A DNA stretch of 64,000 bases, from contig OY804578.1 in the NCBI GenBank assembly GCA_963680875.1, forward strand, positions 98,919,689 through 98,983,688, written 5' to 3'. Positions 1 through 15,000 of the stretch are shown piece after piece. The notes beneath the pieces were generated by a model, which worked only from the letters and a program-made list of their open reading frames with translations, was not told the DNA's origin and did no database searches. A program made the translations under genes and the position numbers. Position 1 is the stretch's first letter. The number at the start of each line of letters is the position of its first letter. The stretch comes from Bathymodiolus brooksi. Its lineage: Eukaryota > Mollusca > Bivalvia > Mytilida > Modiolidae.

Positions 1-1539
1 TATGATCGGTTATTTATTGTTGGTAACTTATTTAATAAACTGTTATGATCGGTTGTTTATTGTTGATAACTTATTTAATAAAACGTTATGATCGGTTGTT
101 TATTGTTGGTAACTTATTTAATAAACTGTTATGATCGGTTGTTTATTGTTGATAACTTATTTAATAAAGCGTTATGATCGGTTGTTTATTGTTGGTAGCT
201 TATTTAATAAAACGTTATGATCGGCTGTTTATTGTTGGTAACTTAGCTAAAAAAGCGTTATGATCGGTTGTTTATTGTTGGTAACTTATTTAATAAAACG
301 TTATGATCGGTTGTTTATTGCTGGTAACTTATTTAATAAACTGTTATGATCGGTTGTTTATTGTTGGTAGCTTAGTTAATAAAGCGTTATGATCGGTTGT
401 TTATTGTTGATAACTTATTTAATAAACTGTTATGATCGGTTGTTTATTGTTGGTAACTTATTTAATAAAACGTTATCATCGGTTGTTTATTGCTGGTAAC
501 TTATTTAATAAACTGTTATGATCGGTTGTTTATTGTTGGTAGGTTATTTAATAAAGCGTTATGATCGGTTGTTTATTGTTGATAACTTATTTGATAAACT
601 GTTATGATCGGTTGTTTATTGTTGGTAACTTATTTAATAAAGCGTTATGATCGGTTGTTTATTGTTGGTAACTTATTTAATAAACTGTTATGATCGGTTG
701 TTTATTGTTGGTAACTTATTTAATAAAGCGTTATGATCGGTTGTTTATTGTTGGTAACCTATTTGATAAAGCGTTATGATCGGTTGTTTATTGTTGGTAG
801 CTTATTTAATAAAACGTTATGATCGGTTGTTTATTGTTGGTAACTTATTTGATAAAGCGTTATGATCGTTGTTTATTGTTGGTAGCTTATTTAATAAAAC
901 GTTATGATCGGTTGTTTATTGTTGGTAACTTATTTAATAAACTGTTATGATCGGTTGTTTATTGTTGGTAACTTAGTTAATAAAGCGTTATGATCGGTTG
1001 TTTATTGTTGGTAACTTATTTGAAAAAGCGTTATGATCGGTTGTTTATTGTTGGTAGCTTATTTAATAAAACGTTATGATCGGTTGTTTATTGTTGGTAA
1101 CTTATTTAATAAAGCGTTATGATCGGTTGTTTATTGTTGGTAACTTATTTAATAAAACGTTATGATCGGTTGTTTATTGTTGGTAACTTATTCAATAAAC
1201 TGTGATGATCGGTTGTTTATTGTTGGTAACTTAGTTAATAAAGCGTTATGATCGGTTGTTTATTGTTGGTAACTTATTTAATAAACTGTTATGATCGGTT
1301 GTTTATTGTTGGTAACTTAGTTAATAAAGCGTTATGATCGGTTGTTTATTGTTGGTAGGTTATTTAATAAAGCGCTATGATCGGTTGTTTATTGTTGGTA
1401 ACTTATTTAATAAAGCGTTATGATCGGTTGTTTATTGTTGGTAACTTATTTAATAAAGCGTTATGATCGGTTGTTTATTGTTGGTAACTTATTTAATAAA
1501 CTGTTATGATCGGTTGTTTATTGTTGGTAACTTATTTAA

Positions 1540-4500
1540 TAAAGTGTTATGATCGGTTGTTTATTGTTGGTAACTTATATAATAAACTGTTATGATCGGT
1601 TGTTTATTGTTGATAACTTATTTAATAAAACGTTATGATAGGTTGTTTATTGTTGGTAACTTATTTAATAAAACGTTATGATCGGTTGTTTATTATTGGT
1701 AACTTATTTAATAAAGTGTTATGATCGGTTGTTTATTGTTGATAACTTATTTAATAAAGTGTTATGATCGGTTATTTATTGTTGGTAACTTATTTAATAA
1801 ACTGTTATGATCGGTTGTTTATTGTTGATAACTTATTTAATAAAACGTTATGATCGGTTGTTTATTGTTGGTAACTTATTAAATAAAACGTTATCATCGG
1901 TTGTTTATTGTTGGTAACTTATTTAATAACATGTTATGATCGGTTGTTTATTGTTGGTAACTTATTTAATAAACTGTTATGATCGGTTGTTTATTGTTGA
2001 TAACTTATTTAATAAAGCGTTATGATCGGTTGTGTATTGTTGGTAGCTTATTTAATAAAACGTTATGATCGGCTGTTTATTTTGGTAACTTATTTAATAA
2101 ATCGTTATGATCGGTTGTTTATTGCTGGTAACTTATTTAATAAACTGTTATGATCGGTTGTTTATTGTAGGTAACTTAGTTAATAAAGCGTTATGATCGG
2201 TTGTTTATTGTTGATAACTTATTTAATAAACTGTTATGATCGGTTGTTTATTGTTGGTAACTTATTTAATAAAGCGTTATGATCGGTTGTTTATTGTTGG
2301 TAATTTATTTAATAAAACGTTATGATCGGTTGTTTATTGTTGGTAACTTATTTAATAAACTGTTATGATCGGTTGTTTATTGTTGATAACTTATTTAATA
2401 AAGCGTTATGATCGGTTGTGTATTGTTGGTAGCTTATTTAATAAAACGTTATGATCGGTTGTTTATTGTTGGTAACTTATTTAATAAAGTGTTATGATCG
2501 GTTGTTTATTGTTGGTAACTTATTTAATAAACTGTTATGATCGGTTGTTTATTGTTGGTAACTTAGTTAATAAAGCGTTATGATCGGTTGCTTATTGTTG
2601 GTAACCTATTTGATAAAGCGTTATGATCGGTTGTTTATTGTTGGTAGCTTATTTAATAAAACGTTATGATCAGTTGTTTATTGTTGGTAACTTATTTAAT
2701 AAAACGTTATGATTGGTTGTTTATTGTTGGTAACTTATTTAATAAAGCGTTATGATCGGTTGTTTATTGTTGGTAACTTATTTAATAAAGCGTTATGATC
2801 GGTTGTTTATTGTTGGTAACTTATTTAATAAATCGTTATGATCGGTTGTTTATTGTTGGTAGCTTATTTAATAAAGTGTTATGATCGGTTGTTTATTGTT
2901 GGTAACTTATTTAATAAAGCGTTATGATCAGTTGTTCATTGTTGGTAACTTATTTAATAAAGTGTTATGATTGGTTGTTTATTGTTGGTAACTTATTTAA
3001 TAAATAGTTATGATCAGTTGTTCATTGTTGGTAACTTATTTAATAAAGCGTTATGATCGGTTGTTTATTGTTGGTAACTTATTTAATAAAATGTTATGAT
3101 CGGTTGTTTATTGTTGGTAACTTATTTAATAAAACGTTATGATCAGTTGTTTATTGTTGGTAATTTATTTAATAAAACGTTATGATCGGTTGTTTATTGT
3201 TGGTAACTTAGTTAAAAAAGCGTTATGATCGGTTGTTTATTGTTGGTAACTTATTTAATAAAACGTTATGATCGGTTGTTTATTGTTGGTAACTTATTTA
3301 ATAAACTGTTATGATCGGTTGTTTATTGTTGGTAACTTAGTTAATAAAGCGTTATGATCGGTTGTTTATTGTTGGTAACTTATTTAATAAGGCGTTATGA
3401 TCGGTTGTTTATTGTTGGTAACTTATTTAATAAACTGTTATGATCGGTTGTTTATTGTTGGTAACTTAGTTAATAAAGCGTTATGATCGGTTGTTTATTG
3501 TTGGTAACTTATTTGATAAAGCGTTATGATCGGTTGTTTATTGTTGATAGCTTATTTAATAAACTGTTATGATCGGTTGTTTATTGTTGGTAACTTAGTT
3601 AATAAAGCGTTATGATCGGTTGTTTATTGTTGGTAACTTATTTAATAAACTGTTATGATCGGTTGTTTATTGTTGGTAACTTATTTAATAAGGCGTTATG
3701 ATCGGTTGTTTATTGTTGGTAACTTATTTAATAAACTGTTATGATCGGTTGTTTATTGTTGGTAACTTAGTTAATAAAGCGTTATGATCGGTTGTTTATT
3801 GTTGGTAACTTATTTAATAAACTGCTATGATCGGTTGTTTATTGTTGATAACTTATTTAATAAAGCGTTATGATCGGTTGTGTATTGTTGGTAGCTTATT
3901 TAATAAAACGTTATGATCGGTTGTTTATTGTTGGTAACTTATTTAATAAACTGTTATGATCGGTTGTTTATTGTTGGTAACTTAGTTAATAAAGCGTTAT
4001 GATCGGTTGCTTATTGTTGGTAACTTATTTGATAAAGCGTTATGATCGGTTGTTTATTGTTGGTAGCTTATTTAATAAAACGTTATGATCGGTTGTTTAT
4101 TGTTGGTAACTTATTTAATAAAGCGTTATGATCGGTTGTTTATTGTTGGTAACTTATTTAATAAAACGTTATGATCGGTTGTTTATTGTTGGTAACTTAT
4201 TTAATAAAACGTTATGATCAGTTGTTTATTGTTGGTAACTTATTTAATAAAACGTTATGATTGGTTGTTTATTGTTGGTAACTTATTTAATAAAGCGTTA
4301 TGATCGGTTGTTTATTGTTGGTAACTTATTTAATAAAGCGTTATGATCGGTTGTTTATTGTTGGTAACTTATATAATAAACTGTTATGATCGGTTGTTTA
4401 TTGTTGATAACTTATTTAATAAAACGTTATGATAGGTTGTTTATTGTTGGTAACTTATTTAATAAAACGTTATGATCGGTTGTTTATTATTGGTAACTTA

Positions 4501-7500
4501 TTTAATAAAGTGTTATGATCGGTTGTTTATTGTTGATAACTTATTTAATAAAGTGTTATGATCGGTTATTTATTGTTGGTAACTTATTTAATAAACTGTT
4601 ATGATCGGTTGTTTATTGTTGATAACTTATTTAATAAAACGTTATGATCGGTTGTTTATTGTTGGTAACTTATTAAATAAAACGTTATCATCGGTTGTTT
4701 ATTGTTGGTAACTTATTTAATAACATGTTATGATCGGTTGTTTATTGTTGGTAACTTATTTAATAAACTGTTATGATCGGTTGTTTATTGTTGATAACTT
4801 ATTTAATAAAGCGTTATGATCGGTTGTGTATTGTTGGTAGCTTATTTAATAAAACGTTATGATCGGCTGTTTATTTTGGTAACTTATTTAATAAATCGTT
4901 ATGATCGGTTGTTTATTGCTGGTAACTTATTTAATAAACTGTTATGATCGGTTGTTTATTGTAGGTAACTTAGTTAATAAAGCGTTATGATCGGTTGTTT
5001 ATTGTTGATAACTTATTTAATAAACTGTTATGATCGGTTGTTTATTGTTGGTAACTTATTTAATAAAGCGTTATGATCGGTTGTTTATTGTTGGTAATTT
5101 ATTTAATAAAACGTTATGATCGGTTGTTTATTGTTGGTAACTTATTTAATAAACTGTTATGATCGGTTGTTTATTGTTGATAACTTATTTAATAAAGCGT
5201 TATGATCGGTTGTGTATTGTTGGTAGCTTATTTAATAAAACGTTATGATCGGTTGTTTATTGTTGGTAACTTATTTAATAAAGTGTTATGATCGGTTGTT
5301 TATTGTTGGTAACTTATTTAATAAACTGTTATGATCGGTTGTTTATTGTTGGTAACTTAGTTAATAAAGCGTTATGATCGGTTGCTTATTGTTGGTAACT
5401 TATTTGATAAAGCGTTATGATCGGTTGTTTATTGTTGGTAGCTTATTTAATAAAACGTTATGATCAGTTGTTTATTGTTGGTAACTTATTTAATAAAACG
5501 TTATGATTGGTTGTTTATTGTTGGTAACTTATTTAATAAAGCGTTATGATCGGTTGTTTATTGTTGGTAACTTATTTAATAAAGCGTTATGATCGGTTGT
5601 TTATTGTTGGTAACTTATTTAATAAATCGTTATGATCGGTTGTTTATTGTTGGTAGCTTATTTAATAAAGTGTTATGATCGGTTGTTTATTGTTGGTAAC
5701 TTATTTAATAAAGCGTTATGATCAGTTGTTCATTGTTGGTAACTTATTTAATAAAGTGTTATGATTGGTTGTTTATTGTTGGTAACTTATTTAATAAATA
5801 GTTATGATCAGTTGTTCATTGTTGGTAACTTATTTAATAAAGCGTTATGATCGGTTGTTTATTGTTGGTAACTTATTTAATAAAATGTTATGATCGGTTG
5901 TTTATTGTTGGTAACTTATTTAATAAAACGTTATGATCAGTTGTTTATTGTTGGTAACTTATTTAATAAAACGTTATGATCGGTTGTTTATTGTTGGTAA
6001 CTTAGTTAAAAAAGCGTTATGATCGGTTGTTTATTGTTGGTAACTTATTTAATAAAACGTTATGATCGGTTGTTTATTGTTGGTAACTTATTTAATAAAC
6101 TGTTATGATCGGTTGTTTATTGTTGGTAACTTAGTTAATAAAGCGTTATGATCGGTTGTTTATTGTTGGTAACTTATTTAATAAGGCGTTATGATCGGTT
6201 GTTTATTGTTGGTAACTTATTTAATAAACTGTTATGATCGGTTGTTTATTGTTGGTAACTTAGTTAATAAAGCGTTATGATCGGTTGTTTATTGTTGGTA
6301 ACTTATTTGATAAAGCGTTATGATCGGTTGTTTATTGTTGATAGCTTATTTAATAAACTGTTATGATCGGTTGTTTATTGTTGGTAACTTAGTTAATAAA
6401 GCGTTATGATCGGTTGTTTATTGTTGGTAACTTATTTAATAAACTGTTATGATCGGTTGTTTATTGTTGGTAACTTATTTAATAAGGCGTTATGATCGGT
6501 TGTTTATTGTTGGTAACTTATTTAATAAACTGTTATGATCGGTTGTTTATTGTTGGTAACTTAGTTAATAAAGCGTTATGATCGGTTGTTTATTGTTGGT
6601 AACTTATTTAATAAACTGCTATGATCGGTTGTTTATTGTTGATAACTTATTTAATAAAGCGTTATGATCGGTTGTGTATTGTTGGTAGCTTATTTAATAA
6701 AACGTTATGATCGGTTGTTTATTGTTGGTAACTTATTTAATAAATCGTTATGATCGGTTGTTTATTGTTGGTAACTTAGTTAATAAAGCGTTATGATCGG
6801 TTGCTTATTGTTGGTAACTTATTTGATAAAGCGTTATGATCGGTTGTTTATTGTTGGTAGCTTATTTAATAAAACGTTATGATCGGTTGTTTATTGTTGG
6901 TAACTTATTTAATAAAGCGTTATGATCGGTTGTTTATTGTTGGTAACTTATTTAATAAAACGTTATGATCGGTTGTTTATTGTTGGTAACTTATTTAATA
7001 AAACGTTATGATCAGTTGTTTATTGTTGGTAACTTATTTAATAAAACGTTATGATTGGTTGTTTATTGTTGGTAACTTATTTAATAAAGCGTTATGATCG
7101 GTTGTTTATTGTTGGTAACTTATTTAATAAAGCGTTATGATCGGTTGTTTATTGTTGGTAACTTATATAATAAACTGTTATGATCGGTTGTTTATTGTTG
7201 ATAACTTATTTAATAAAACGTTATGATAGGTTGTTTATTGTTGGTAACTTATTTAATAAAACGTTATGATCGGTTGTTTATTATTGGTAACTTATTTAAT
7301 AAAGTGTTATGATCGGTTGTTTATTGTTGATAACTTATTTAATAAAGTGTTATGATCGGTTATTTATTGTTGGTAACTTATTTAATAAACTGTTATGATC
7401 GGTTGTTTATTGTTGATAACTTATTTAATAAAACGTTATGATCGGTTGTTTATTGTTGGTAACTTATTAAATAAAACGTTATCATCGGTTGTTTATTGTT

Positions 7501-10500
7501 GGTAACTTATTTAATAACATGTTATGATCGGTTGTTTATTGTTGGTAACTTATTTAATAAACTGTTATGATCGGTTGTTTATTGTTGATAACTTATTTAA
7601 TAAAGCGTTATGATCGGTTGTGTATTGTTGGTAGCTTATTTAATAAAACGTTATGATCGGCTGTTTATTTTGGTAACTTATTTAATAAATCGTTATGATC
7701 GGTTGTTTATTGCTGGTAACTTATTTAATAAACTGTTATGATCGGTTGTTTATTGTAGGTAACTTAGTTAATAAAGCGTTATGATCGGTTGTTTATTGTT
7801 GATAACTTATTTAATAAACTGTTATGATCGGTTGTTTATTGTTGGTAACTTATTTAATAAAGCGTTATGATCGGTTGTTTATTGTTGGTAATTTATTTAA
7901 TAAAACGTTATGATCGGTTGTTTATTGTTGGTAACTTATTTAATAAACTGTTATGATCGGTTGTTTATTGTTGATAACTTATTTAATAAAGCGTTATGAT
8001 CGGTTGTGTATTGTTGGTAGCTTATTTAATAAAACGTTATGATCGGTTGTTTATTGTTGGTAACTTATTTAATAAAGTGTTATGATCGGTTGTTTATTGT
8101 TGGTAACTTATTTAATAAACTGTTATGATCGGTTGTTTATTGTTGGTAACTTAGTTAATAAAGCGTTATGATCGGTTGCTTATTGTTGGTAACTTATTTG
8201 ATAAAGCGTTATGATCGGTTGTTTATTGTTGGTAGCTTATTTAATAAAACGTTATGATCAGTTGTTTATTGTTGGTAACTTATTTAATAAAACGTTATGA
8301 TTGGTTGTTTATTGTTGGTAACTTATTTAATAAAGCGTTATGATCGGTTGTTTATTGTTGGTAACTTATTTAATAAAGCGTTATGATCGGTTGTTTATTG
8401 TTGGTAACTTATTTAATAAATCGTTATGATCGGTTGTTTATTGTTGGTAGCTTATTTAATAAAGTGTTATGATCGGTTGTTTATTGTTGGTAACTTATTT
8501 AATAAAGCGTTATGATCAGTTGTTCATTGTTGGTAACTTATTTAATAAAGTGTTATGATTGGTTGTTTATTGTTGGTAACTTATTTAATAAATAGTTATG
8601 ATCAGTTGTTCATTGTTGGTAACTTATTTAATAAAGCGTTATGATCGGTTGTTTATTGTTGGTAACTTATTTAATAAAATGGTATGATCGGTTGTTTATT
8701 GTTGGTAACTTATTTAATAAAACGTTATGATCAGTTGTTTATTGTTGGTAACTTATTTAATAAAACGTTATGATCGGTTGTTTATTGTTGGTAACTTAGT
8801 TAAAAAAGCGTTATGATCGGTTGTTTATTGTTGGTAACTTATTTAATAAAACGTTATGATCGGTTGTTTATTGTTGGTAACTTATTTAATAAACTGTTAT
8901 GATCGGTTGTTTATTGTTGGTAACTTAGTTAATAAAGCGTTATGATCGGTTGTTTATTGTTGGTAACTTATTTAATAAGGCGTTATGATCGGTTGTTTAT
9001 TGTTGGTAACTTATTTAATAAACTGTTATGATCGGTTGTTTATTGTTGGTAACTTAGTTAATAAAGCGTTATGATCGGTTGTTTATTGTTGGTAACTTAT
9101 TTGATAAAGCGTTATGATCGGTTGTTTATTGTTGATAGCTTATTTAATAAACTGTTATGATCGGTTGTTTATTGTTGGTAACTTAGTTAATAAAGCGTTA
9201 TGATCGGTTGTTTATTGTTGGTAACTTATTTAATAAACTGTTATGATCGGTTGTTTATTGTTGGTAACTTATTTAATAAGGCGTTATGATCGGTTGTTTA
9301 TTGTTGGTAACTTATTTAATAAACTGTTATGATCGGTTGTTTATTGTTGGTAACTTAGTTAATAAAGCGTTATGATCGGTTGTTTATTGTTGGTAACTTA
9401 TTTAATAAATAGTTATGATCAGTTGTTCATTGTTGGTAACTTATTTAATAAAGCGTTATGATCGGTTGTTTATTGTTGATAGCTTATTTAATAAACTGTT
9501 ATGATCGGTTGTTTATTGTTGGTAACTTAGTTAATAAAGCGTTATGATCGGTTGTTTATTGTTGGTAACTTATTTAATAAACTGTTATGATCGGTTGTTT
9601 ATTGTTGGTAACTTATTTAATAACATGTTATGATCGGTTGTTTATTGTTGGTAACTTATTTAATAAACTGTTATGATCGGTTGTTTATTGTTGATAACTT
9701 ATTTAATAAAGCGTTATGATCGGTTGTGTATTGTTGGTAGCTTATTTAATAAAACGTTATGATCGGCTGTTTATTTTGGTAACTTATTTAATAAATCGTT
9801 ATGATCGGTTGTTTATTGCTGGTAACTTATTTAATAAACTGTTATGATCGGTTGTTTATTGTAGGTAACTTAGTTAATAAAGCGTTATGATCGGTTGTTT
9901 ATTGTTGATAACTTATTTAATAAACTGTTATGATCGGTTGTTTATTGTTGGTAACTTATTTAATAAAGCGTTATGATCGGTTGTTTATTGTTGGTAATTT
10001 ATTTAATAAAACGTTATGATCGGTTGTTTATTGTTGGTAACTTATTTAATAAACTGTTATGATCGGTTGTTTATTGTTGATAACTTATTTAATAAAGCGT
10101 TATGATCGGTTGTGTATTGTTGGTAGCTTATTTAATAAAACGTTATGATCGGTTGTTTATTGTTGGTAACTTATTTAATAAAGTGTTATGATCGGTTGTT
10201 TATTGTTGGTAACTTATTTAATAAACTGTTATGATCGGTTGTTTATTGTTGGTAACTTAGTTAATAAAGCGTTATGATCGGTTGCTTATTGTTGGTAACT
10301 TATTTGATAAAGCGTTATGATCGGTTGTTTATTGTTGGTAGCTTATTTAATAAAACGTTATGATCAGTTGTTTATTGTTGGTAACTTATTTAATAAAACG
10401 TTATGATTGGTTGTTTATTGTTGGTAACTTATTTAATAAAGCGTTATGATCGGTTGTTTATTGTTGGTAACTTATTTAATAAAGCGTTATGATCGGTTGT

Positions 10501-12030
10501 TTATTGTTGGTAACTTATTTAATAAATCGTTATGATCGGTTGTTTATTGTTGGTAGCTTATTTAATAAAGTGTTATGATCGGTTGTTTATTGTTGGTAAC
10601 TTATTTAATAAAGCGTTATGATCAGTTGTTCATTGTTGGTAACTTATTTAATAAAGTGTTATGATTGGTTGTTTATTGTTGGTAACTTATTTAATAAATA
10701 GTTATGATCAGTTGTTCATTGTTGGTAACTTATTTAATAAAGCGTTATGATCGGTTGTTTATTGTTGGTAACTTATTTAATAAAATGGTATGATCGGTTG
10801 TTTATTGTTGGTAACTTATTTAATAAAACGTTATGATCAGTTGTTTATTGTTGGTAACTTATTTAATAAAACGTTATGATCGGTTGTTTATTGTTGGTAA
10901 CTTAGTTAAAAAAGCGTTATGATCGGTTGTTTATTGTTGGTAACTTATTTAATAAAACGTTATGATCGGTTGTTTATTGTTGGTAACTTATTTAATAAAC
11001 TGTTATGATCGGTTGTTTATTGTTGGTAACTTAGTTAATAAAGCGTTATGATCGGTTGTTTATTGTTGGTAACTTATTTAATAAGGCGTTATGATCGGTT
11101 GTTTATTGTTGGTAACTTATTTAATAAACTGTTATGATCGGTTGTTTATTGTTGGTAACTTAGTTAATAAAGCGTTATGATCGGTTGTTTATTGTTGGTA
11201 ACTTATTTGATAAAGCGTTATGATCGGTTGTTTATTGTTGATAGCTTATTTAATAAACTGTTATGATCGGTTGTTTATTGTTGGTAACTTAGTTAATAAA
11301 GCGTTATGATCGGTTGTTTATTGTTGGTAACTTATTTAATAAACTGTTATGATCGGTTGTTTATTGTTGGTAACTTATTTAATAAGGCGTTATGATCGGT
11401 TGTTTATTGTTGGTAACTTATTTAATAAACTGTTATGATCGGTTGTTTATTGTTGGTAACTTAGTTAATAAAGCGTTATGATCGGTTGTTTATTGTTGGT
11501 AACTTATTTAATAAACTGCTATGATCGGTTGTTTATTGTTGATAACTTATTTAATAAAGCGTTATGATCGGTTGTGTATTGTTGGTAGCTTATTTAATAA
11601 AACGTTATGATCGGTTGTTTATTGTTGGTAACTTATTTAATAAACTGTTATGATCGGTTGTTTATTGTTGGTAACTTAGTTAATAAAGCGTTATGATCGG
11701 TTGCTTATTGTTGGTAACTTATTTGATAAAGCGTTATGATCGGTTGTTTATTGTTGGTAGCTTATTTAATAAAACGTTATGATCGGTTGTTTATTGTTGG
11801 TAACTTATTTAATAAAGCGTTATGATCGGTTGTTTATTGTTGGTAACTTATTTAATAAAACGTTATGATCGGTTGTTTATTGTTGGTAACTTATTTAATA
11901 AAACGTTATGATCAGTTGTTTATTGTTGGTAACTTATTTAATAAAACGTTATGATTGGTTGTTTATTGTTGGTAACTTATTTAATAAAGCGTTATGATCG
12001 GTTGTTTATTGTTGGTAACTTATTTAATAA
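1540..12030 (+). repeat. Higher-order repeat A, 2794-bp unit of 65 monomers
   Basis: Rare monomer variants recur at a fixed distance. The ataataaactg variant has its marker at 1574, 4368 and 7162, and the 1-bp-short ggctgtttatttt monomer starts at 2071, 4865 and 7659; each step is 2794 bp (65 x 43 minus 1). The ctgctatg variant at 3822 and 6616 agrees. The third copy breaks near 9405. After about 200 bp of reshuffled monomers the unit resumes, so the next ggctg marker is at 9765, only 2106 bp on (16 monomers lost). That partial copy runs to about 12030. Before 1540 the barcodes no longer match at this spacing. Confidence 0.88.
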
Positions 12031-15000
12031 GGCGTTATGATCGGTTGTTTATTGTTGGTAACTTATTTAATAAACTGTTATGATCGGTTGTTTATTGTTG
12101 GTAACTTAGTTAATAAAGCGTTATGATCGGTTGTTTATTGTTGGTAACTTATTTGATAAAGCGTTATGATCGGTTGTTTATTGTTGATAGCTTATTTAAT
12201 AAACTGTTATGATCGGTTGTTTATTGTTGGTAACTTAGTTAATAAAGCGTTATGATCGGTTGTTTATTGTTGGTAACTTATTTAATAAACTGTTATGATC
12301 GGTTGTTTATTGTTGGTAACTTATTTAATAAGGCGTTATGATCGGTTGTTTATTGTTGGTAACTTATTTAATAAACTGTTATGATCGGTTGTTTATTGTT
12401 GGTAACTTAGTTAATAAAGCGTTATGATCGGTTGTTTATTGTTGGTAACTTATTTAATAAACTGCTATGATCGGTTGTTTATTGTTGATAACTTATTTAA
12501 TAAAGCGTTATGATCGGTTGTGTATTGTTGGTAGCTTATTTAATAAAACGTTATGATCGGTTGTTTATTGTTGGTAACTTATTTAATAAACTGTTATGAT
12601 CGGTTGTTTATTGTTGGTAACTTAGTTAATAAAGCGTTATGATCGGTTGCTTATTGTTGGTAACTTATTTGATAAAGCGTTATGATCGGTTGTTTATTGT
12701 TGGTAGCTTATTTAATAAAACGTTATGATCGGTTGTTTATTGTTGGTAACTTATTTAATAAAGCGTTATGATCGGTTGTTTATTGTTGGTAACTTATTTA
12801 ATAAAACGTTATGATCGGTTGTTTATTGTTGGTAACTTATTTAATAAAACGTTATGATCAGTTGTTTATTGTTGGTAACTTATTTAATAAAACGTTATGA
12901 TTGGTTGTTTATTGTTGGTAACTTATTTAATAAAGCGTTATGATCGGTTGTTTATTGTTGGTAACTTATTTAATAAAGCGTTATGATCGGTTGTTTATTG
13001 TTGGTAACTTATTTAATAAATCGTTATGATCGGTTGTTTATTGTTGGTAGCTTATTTAATAAAGTGTTATGATCGGTTGTTTATTGTTGGTAACTTATTT
13101 AATAAAGCGTTATGATCAGTTGTTCATTGTTGGTAACTTATTTAATAAAGTGTTATGATCGGTTGTTTATTGTTGGTAACTTATTTAATAAATAGTTATG
13201 ATCAGTTGTTCATTGTTGGTAACTTATTTAATAAACTGTTATGATCGGTTGTTTATTGTTGGTAACTTAGTTAATAAAGCGTTATGATCGGTTGTTTATT
13301 GTTGGTAACTTATTTAATAAACTGTTATGATCGGTTGTTTATTGTTGGTAACTTATTCAAAAAGGCGTTATGATCGGTTGTTTATTGTTGGTAACTTATT
13401 TAATAAACTGTTATGATCGGTTGTTTATTGTTGGTAACTTAGTTAATAAAGCGTTATGATCGGTTGTTTATTGTTGGTAACTTATTTAATAAACTGTTAT
13501 GATCGGTTGTTTATTGTTGGTAACTTATTTAATAAGGCGTTATGATCGGTTGTTTATTGTTGGTAACTTATTTAATAAACTGTTATGATCGGTTGTTTAT
13601 TGTTGGTAACTTAGTTAATAAAGCGTTATGATCGGTTGTTTATTGTTGGTAACTTATTTGATAAAGCGTTATGATCGGTTGTTTATTGTTGGTATCTTAT
13701 TTAATAAACTGTTATGATTGGTTGTTTATTGTTGGTAACTTATTTAATAAAGTGTTATGATCGGTTGTTTATTATTTAATAAAACGTTATGATCGATTGT
13801 TTTTTGTTGGTAACTTATCTAATAAAACGTTATGATCAGTTGTTTATTGTTGGTAACTTATTTAATAAAACGTTATGATTGGTTGTTTATTGTTGGTAAC
13901 TTATTTAATAAAGCGTTATGATCGGTTGTTTATTGTTGGTAACTTATTTAATAAAGCGTTATGATCGGTTGTTTATTGTTGGTAACTTATTTAATAAATC
14001 GTTATGATCGGTTGTTTATTGTTGGTAGCTTATTTAATAAAGTGTTATGATCGGTTGTTTATTGTTGGTAACTTATTTAATAAAGCGTTATGATCAGTTG
14101 TTCATTGTTGGTAACTTATTTAATAAAGTGTTATGATTGGTTGTTTATTGTTGGTAACTTATTTAATAAATAGTTATGATCAGTTGTTCATTGTTGGTAA
14201 CTTATTTAATAAAGCGTTATGATCGGTTGTTTATTGTTGGTAACTTATTTAATAAAATGTTATGATCGGTTGTTTATTGTTGGTAACTTATTTAATAAAA
14301 CGTTATGATCAGTTGTTTATTGTTGGTAACTTATTTAATAAAACGTTATGATCGGTTGTTTATTGTTGGTAACTTAGCTAAAAAAGCGTTATGATCGGTT
14401 GTTTATTGTTGGTAACTTATTTAATAAAACGTTATGATCGGTTGTTTATTGTTGGTAACTTATTTAATAAACTGTTATGATCGGTTGTTTATTGTTGGTA
14501 ACTTAGTTAATAAAGCGTTATGATCGGTTGTTTATTGTTGGTAACTTATTTAATAAGGCGTTATGATCGGTTGTTTATTGTTGGTAACTTATTTAATAAA
14601 CTGTTATGATCGGTTGTTTATTGTTGGTAACTTAGTTAATAAAGCGTTATGATCGGTTGTTTATTGTTGGTAACTTATTTGATAAAGCGTTATGATCGGT
14701 TGTTTATTGTTGATAGCTTATTTAATAAACTGTTATGATCGGTTGTTTATTGTTGGTAACTTAGTTAATAAAGCGTTATGATCGGTTGTTTATTGTTGGT
14801 AACTTATTTAATAAACTGTTATGATCGGTTGTTTATTGTTGGTAACTTATTTAATAAGGCGTTATGATCGGTTGTTTATTGTTGGTAACTTATTTAATAA
14901 ACTGTTATGATCGGTTGTTTATTGTTGGTAACTTAGTTAATAAAGCGTTATGATCGGTTGTTTATTGTTGGTAACTTATTTAATAAACTGCTATGATCGG

